Of a stretch of DNA of 64,000 bases, positions 59,994 to 64,000 are shown piece after piece; the stretch's first letter is position 1; every line of letters begins with the position of its first letter. This stretch comes from Halofilum ochraceum. GTDB lineage: Bacteria; Pseudomonadota; Gammaproteobacteria; XJ16; Halofilaceae. Location: the NCBI RefSeq assembly GCF_001614315.2, contig NZ_LVEG02000019.1, forward strand, positions 1 to 64,000, in the 5' to 3' direction. The position numbers were made by a program, and so were the translations under genes. The notes beneath the pieces are model-generated. The model was not told the DNA's origin, made no database searches, and was given only the letters and a program-made list of their open reading frames with translations.

Positions 59994-61668
59994 TGCGATA
60001 CCGGCACTGCCGGCGGACTCGACCGACGGGCAGGCCCGGGCGGCCGCATGCAACACCCCACACGGGCACGGCGCGACGCCGGAACCCATCGCCTTCGTGA
60101 CCTATAACGCGGGCAACCGCGTACTCGTAAAAGGCCCGCTCGAGACCGCCACCGCGGCCGCGCGCCGGATCGACGGATCGCTCGATGTGCGTGTACTCGC
60201 GACCGATCCCGACAGCGACCGGCTCGAACGCCCGGATATCGAGGATTTCGGGCCGCGCCTGCTGCGTGCGCGGCCCGAGGGGGTAGACGGCTATCTGGGC
60301 GCGTTCCGCATCTCGATCCACGATGGCGAGCAGAGCCTGGACCTGTGCAAAGGCTTTGGCCTCGACCCGGCCGAGACCTTCGATCTGGTGGTCGACCTGG
60401 ACCGGCCGGCGGCGATCCGGCGCCAGAAGTTGCCCCTGGGGTATTTCGCGCCCGGTGACGAGACCGCGCTCGCCGAAGTGCTGGACGGTCTGCCGGACCT
60501 CGTCGGTGATTTCGACAAGCCACGCTATTTCGATTACGACCCGAACCTCTGCGTCCATGGCAGCCGCGGCCAGAGCGGCTGCACGAACTGCCTCGACAGC
60601 TGCGCCACGGAAGCCATCCACTCGCTCGGCGAGCGGATCGAGGTGGACCCGTTCCTGTGCCTAGGCTGCGGCAGCTGCGCGACCGCCTGCCCGACCGGCG
60701 CGATCACCTACACGGCGCCCTCGGGCGAGCAGATCGTCGACGAACTGCGCCGGCTGCTGCGCCGCTACCGCGAGGCCGGCGGCAGCAATCCGGTCGTCCT
60801 GTTCCACGACGCCGAGGCCGGCGCGAGCGCGCTGGCCGCATGGCGCACGGACCTGCCGGAGTCGGTCCTGCCGGTGGAAGTGGAAGACACGGGCGGCATC
60901 GGCCCCGACGCCTGGCTGGCCGCGCTGGCCTTCGGCGCCGGTCGCGTCGTCCTGGCGATGCCGGGCGACACGCCGCCATCGGAACGGGCGGCGACCGCCG
61001 ACCAGATGGAAGTCGCACAGGCTGTTCTCGCCGGTCTGGCCATTCCCGCCGAGCGACTCGGGATCGTCGACATCGGCGGCGACGAAAGCGCCCTCACCGG
61101 TGACGCCGCCCCCGTGATCGGAGAACCCGCTACGTTCGCCGGGCTCGGCGACAAGCGTGCACGCATGCGCCGGGCCATCGAACACCTGTATCGGCAGACC
61201 GGCGCGACCGCGACCGTCCAGGCGCTGCCCGCCGCGTCACCGCTTGGCACGATCGAAGTGGACCAGGACGCCTGCACCCTGTGCATGGCCTGCGTCTCCG
61301 TCTGCCCGACCCAGGCCGTACTTGGCGGCGGTGACGAACCGAAGCTCAAGTTCCGCGAGGATCGCTGCGTACAGTGCGGCATGTGCGAGACCACCTGCCC
61401 CGAAGACGCGATCGTCCTGCAGCCACGGATCGATTTCGCCGCCCAGGTCGAACCGGAAGAGCGCGTACTCAATGAAGAAGAGATGCACCAGTGCCCCGGC
61501 TGTGGCAAGGCGTTTGCGCCGGTCAAGGTCATCCAGCGCATGGAGGAACGCCTCGCCCAGCACTGGATGTTCGCCGACGAGGCGGCCCGCCGCCGCCTCT
61601 GGCTCTGCGAAGACTGCCGCGTGAAGGCGATGATGCGCGATCAGGGCTCGATCAACGTCAACAACTAA
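59980..61668 (+). CDS. multi-cluster 4Fe-4S ferredoxin of the formate dehydrogenase cluster
   Basis: A 562-residue protein with four cluster motifs. C201/C204/C208 (SGCTNCLDSC) and C227/C230/C233/C237 (CLGCGSCATACP) form one pair; CTLCMACVSVCP near 432 and CVQCGMCETTCP near 463 form another. A C-terminal CPGC...CEDC pair may bind zinc. There is no signal peptide, so it is cytoplasmic, probably feeding electrons during formate dehydrogenase assembly or turnover. ATG 59980 overlaps DUF3306 by 14 bp. A 183-bp AT-rich gap follows. Confidence 0.87.
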   Translation: MTPPDAIPALPADSTDGQARAAACNTPHGHGATPEPIAFVTYNAGNRVLVKGPLETATAAARRIDGSLDVRVLATDPDSDRLERPDIEDFGPRLLRARPEGVDGYLGAFRISIHDGEQSLDLCKGFGLDPAETFDLVVDLDRPAAIRRQKLPLGYFAPGDETALAEVLDGLPDLVGDFDKPRYFDYDPNLCVHGSRGQSGCTNCLDSCATEAIHSLGERIEVDPFLCLGCGSCATACPTGAITYTAPSGEQIVDELRRLLRRYREAGGSNPVVLFHDAEAGASALAAWRTDLPESVLPVEVEDTGGIGPDAWLAALAFGAGRVVLAMPGDTPPSERAATADQMEVAQAVLAGLAIPAERLGIVDIGGDESALTGDAAPVIGEPATFAGLGDKRARMRRAIEHLYRQTGATATVQALPAASPLGTIEVDQDACTLCMACVSVCPTQAVLGGGDEPKLKFREDRCVQCGMCETTCPEDAIVLQPRIDFAAQVEPEERVLNEEEMHQCPGCGKAFAPVKVIQRMEERLAQHWMFADEAARRRLWLCEDCRVKAMMRDQGSINVNN

Positions 61669-61851
61669 TGAGCGCGAATTTTTGTTCCAGAATGTTTTTT
61701 TTACATATTCGGATCGGTGATCGTGAAGGGAACATATACACGTTTTACACGATGCGAATAACTCCTATTTGCAAAAACCGATTGTGGCCAATCCATTTGC
61801 CAGGCCGTTACAAACGTTTTATGTTTGAACCATCAGTTCGCTGGAAATGCG
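61669..61851 (+). promoter_or_regulatory. AT-rich control region ahead of torD-fdh genes
   Basis: A 183-bp gap with much lower GC than its neighbours, rich in TATACA, TTTACA and TTTTTT stretches. It has no convincing ORF. It is the only break in an otherwise overlapping gene run and is the likely promoter for the torD-Tat peptide-fdhA unit. Individual -35/-10 boxes are not well enough spaced to name. Confidence 0.45.
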
Positions 61852-62529
61852 ATGACGTTCAGTCAGACCATCAGTGAAGTAGAGGCACCTCCACCGGGCA
61901 GTTCGGTCCCCGTGTTCCGCTCGGTGACCTGGTTTGCCCTCGCCGCTGCGCTCCGAAGTACGCCCGATCCCTCCTTACTCACGCATCTCGCCCAGACCGG
62001 CTCGTCCTCCGTGGACGAGGACTCCGACCCCGGGGAACTGGGCCAGGCCTGGTCGGCCGTCGCCACCGCCGCCAGCCACGTCGAGCAAGGCCCGCTCGAC
62101 GACGAATTCCACGACCTTTTCATCGGTATCGGGCGCGGCGAACTCGTCCCCTATGCCTCCTGGTATCGCACCGGCTTCCTGATGGACCGCCCCCTCGTCG
62201 CCCTGCGCCGCGACCTGGCCCTGCTCGGTTTCGAGCGCCAGCAGAGCGTGAGCGAGCCCGAGGATCACGCCGCCGCGATCGCCGAGGTGATGGGCCTGCT
62301 GGCGGACCCCTCGGAGGGGCAGGACGAGTCCACGCAGCGGATTTTCTTCAGCGAGCATATCGATTCCTGGATGCCGGACTTCTTTGCCGACATGCAGACG
62401 GCACACAGTGCCGATTTCTACCGTTCAGTCGGCCGCCTGGGTGCGGCCTTCGTCGAGTTCGAGCGCGGTTGGCTCGGGGCCGAGGCGCCCCGCACGACCG
62501 CATCTCACAGCGGAGTATCGAAGTCATGA
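61852..62529 (+). CDS. TorD-family molecular chaperone for formate dehydrogenase
   Basis: A 225-residue helical protein of the TorD/DmsD redox-enzyme maturation family: EFHDLFIGIGRGELVPYASW then RTGFLMDRPLVALRRDLALL, and the C-terminal HIDSWMPDFFADM. Such chaperones hold the Tat leader and insert the molybdopterin cofactor of one partner enzyme, here presumably FdhA. ATG 61852 is chosen over a longer frame; the stop overlaps the next start (ATGA). Confidence 0.87.
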   Translation: MTFSQTISEVEAPPPGSSVPVFRSVTWFALAAALRSTPDPSLLTHLAQTGSSSVDEDSDPGELGQAWSAVATAASHVEQGPLDDEFHDLFIGIGRGELVPYASWYRTGFLMDRPLVALRRDLALLGFERQQSVSEPEDHAAAIAEVMGLLADPSEGQDESTQRIFFSEHIDSWMPDFFADMQTAHSADFYRSVGRLGAAFVEFERGWLGAEAPRTTASHSGVSKS

Positions 62530-62735
62530 AAGAGCGACAGAAGCAGGTCCGTGGCTCCCGCAGAGCATTCTTTCGCAGCGTCGCCGGGCTCGGCGTCGCC
62601 GCCGGCACCGGCGCACTGATTCTGCGGTACGGCTCCGAAGCACAGGCCCAGACGACGGCGGTGGAAGTCCCGTCGAGTCAGGGCTACGTCGAGACGGATC
62701 ACATCCGCAAGTACTACGAGACGGCGCGCGGCTGA
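62526..62735 (+). CDS. small Tat-signal protein of the formate dehydrogenase region
   Basis: A 69-residue protein. The twin-arginine signal is [20 protein letters not shown], followed by an Ala-rich cleavage area (SEAQAQTT) and a 25-residue mature tail ([17 protein letters not shown]). It matches the 'formate dehydrogenase region TAT target' type found just before fdhA. Too small for a cofactor; possibly a structural or assembly subunit. Confidence 0.85.
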   Translation: MKERQKQVRGSRRAFFRSVAGLGVAAGTGALILRYGSEAQAQTTAVEVPSSQGYVETDHIRKYYETARG

Positions 62736-62760
62736 GCCGGCCCGAGGGGAGAAGGTCACC

Positions 62761-64000
62761 ATGAAACTGATCCGCAAGCGCAGCGTCCCGGGCGCCGAAG
62801 AGATCGCCAACACCACGCCTGACGGCGGTGCGGGCATCAACCGGCGCGAATTCCTCCGCCGCTCGGGCATCACCGCCGGTGGCGTCGCCATGGCCGCCGG
62901 GCTCGGCCCGGGCATGATGCGTCGGGCCGAAGCCGAACGCATGGACACCGCACCCAAGGCCGGCGTCGAGACGGAAGTCCGCCGCTCGGTCTGCACCCAC
63001 TGTTCCGTGGGCTGCGGTGTGATGGCCGAAGTGCAGAACGGCGTGTGGACCGGTCAGGAACCGGACTTCGAATCGCCGCTCAACCTCGGCGCGCACTGCG
63101 CCAAGGGCGCCTCGGTGCGTGAGCACGGCCACGGCGAGAAACGCGTCAAATATCCGATGAAACTGGTCGACGGCAAATGGAAGCGCCTGTCCTGGGATCA
63201 GGCGGTCAGCGAGATCGGCGACAAGCTGCTCGAGATCCGCGAGAAATCCGGACCCGACTCGGTGTTCTGGTGCGGTTCCTCCAAGGCCAGCAACGAAGGC
63301 TCCTACCTGCAGCGCAAGTTCGCCGCCTTTTGGGGAACGAACAACATCGACCACCAGGCGCGCATCTGCCACTCGACCACGGTCGCGGGCGTAGCCAACA
63401 CCTGGGGCTATGGCGCGATGACGAACTCCTACAACGACATGCATAACTGCAAGTCGATGATCTTCGTCGGCTCGAACGCCGCCGAAGCGCACCCGGTCGC
63501 GATGCAGCACATCCTCCGGGCCAAGGAGAACGGCGCCCGCATGATCGTCGTCGACCCGCGCTTCACGCGCACCGCGGCGCACGCAGATCAGTACATGCGC
63601 CTGCGCCCGGGCAGCGACGTCGCCTTCATCTGGGGCCTGCTCTGGCACGTGTTCGAGAACGAGTGGGAAGATCGCGAGTACATCAACGCCCGCGTCTTCG
63701 GCCTCGATGATATCCGCGAGGAAGTCGCGAAGTGGACCCCGGACGTCGTCGAAGACGTTACCGGCGTCCCCGAGGAAGAGATGTTCCAGGCGGCGAAGAC
63801 GCTCGCCGAGAACCGCCCCGGCACGATCGTGTGGTGCATGGGCGGCACGCAGCATCACATCGGCAACAACAACACCCGCGCCTACTGCGTCCTGCAGCTC
63901 GCGCTGGGCAACATCGGCAAGGAAGGCGGCGGTGCCAACATCTTCCGCGGCCACGACAACGTCCAGGGCGCGACCGACGTCGGCCCGAACTGCCATACCC
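62761..64000 (+). CDS. fdhA: formate dehydrogenase catalytic subunit (partial, Cys type)
   Basis: The first 413 codons of a molybdopterin formate dehydrogenase; the gene runs off the window. The Tat signal [11 protein letters not shown] at 26-36 sends it to the periplasm. The 4Fe-4S ligands are C78, C81, C85 and C113. The metal-binding residue is C203 with H204 ([11 protein letters not shown]), where E. coli FdnG has selenocysteine. GGAGAAGG precedes ATG. Electron-transfer and cytochrome b subunits probably follow outside the window. Confidence 0.93.
   Translation, partial: MKLIRKRSVPGAEEIANTTPDGGAGINRREFLRRSGITAGGVAMAAGLGPGMMRRAEAERMDTAPKAGVETEVRRSVCTHCSVGCGVMAEVQNGVWTGQEPDFESPLNLGAHCAKGASVREHGHGEKRVKYPMKLVDGKWKRLSWDQAVSEIGDKLLEIREKSGPDSVFWCGSSKASNEGSYLQRKFAAFWGTNNIDHQARICHSTTVAGVANTWGYGAMTNSYNDMHNCKSMIFVGSNAAEAHPVAMQHILRAKENGARMIVVDPRFTRTAAHADQYMRLRPGSDVAFIWGLLWHVFENEWEDREYINARVFGLDDIREEVAKWTPDVVEDVTGVPEEEMFQAAKTLAENRPGTIVWCMGGTQHHIGNNNTRAYCVLQLALGNIGKEGGGANIFRGHDNVQGATDVGPNCHT

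Noticed and set aside
61785-61800. Sigma-54-like TGGC...TTGC ahead of the torD-fdhA unit
   Set aside because: The GG and GC doublets are separated by 11 rather than 10 bases, and sigma-54 promoters do not tolerate this.
63369-63371. Selenocysteine (UGA) in fdhA
   Set aside because: The codon at the metal-binding position is TGC (C203), and no in-frame TGA or SECIS-like hairpin is seen.

Overview
The window is high-GC DNA, tightly packed with housekeeping genes. The gene orders are typical of Gammaproteobacteria: recA-recX-alaS-lysC-csrA-tRNA-Ser; leuC-leuD-leuB-asd-fimV-truA-trpF-trpB-trpA-accD-folC-dedD-cvpA-purF; thrS-infC-rpmI-rplT-pheS-pheT-ihfA-merR-tRNA-Pro; and rpfE-recJ-prfB-lysS. 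The very acidic FimV, a membrane pyrophosphatase and a Tat-exported formate dehydrogenase fit a Chromatiales / Ectothiorhodospiraceae-like, possibly halophilic organism. That placement is inference; no rRNA is present to confirm it.

Layout. 1-2.2 kb: a Rieske ferredoxin and amidohydrolase pair, with repeats. 2.2-8.3 kb: tRNA-Ser, csrA, lysC, alaS, recX, recA. 8.3-8.8 kb: a nested inverted-repeat element. 8.8-26.1 kb: one long minus-strand block for purine, folate, fatty acid, tryptophan, aspartate-family and leucine metabolism plus truA and fimV. 26.2-27.9 kb: a LysR regulator and a Mn-type superoxide dismutase on the plus strand. 28-34.2 kb: lysS, prfB (with its programmed frameshift), recJ and an RpfE-like gene, with two large inverted-repeat elements around lysS. 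34.4-38 kb: a fused membrane/FAD oxidoreductase and an MmgE/PrpD protein. 38-47.6 kb: a coiled-coil protein, a diguanylate cyclase, tRNA-Pro and the translation block ending in thrS and tRNA-Val. 47.8-57.6 kb: proton pyrophosphatase, lytic transglycosylase, a second diguanylate cyclase, a P-type cation ATPase, an MFS carrier and an ADP-ribosylglycohydrolase. 57.7-64 kb: ybiI, then a formate dehydrogenase cluster (two or three accessory DUF proteins, a multi-cluster ferredoxin, a TorD chaperone, a small Tat protein and the catalytic subunit, cut by the window end).

The most unusual content is intergenic. Three elements of 339-348 bp (8457-8802, 27968-28306, 29865-30212) share terminal inverted repeats built from a 10-bp repeat (ACACGAATGR) and a subterminal GGAGCTTCGCTGTT motif. 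The two at lysS also share a core with conserved hairpins and lie in opposite orientations on either side of the gene; the third carries a different core made of a second inverted repeat. All three end 21-26 nt beyond a stop codon. Five other repeat families (GTAGGAGCGAGC, TTCTCGCGGAGA, GTTGGGTTTCGCTGCG, CGTAGCCCGGAT, and a copy of the tRNA-Ser 3' end) fill other gaps, several also just past stop codons. Unusual initiation is a second theme: infC appears to start at ATC and recX at CTG.
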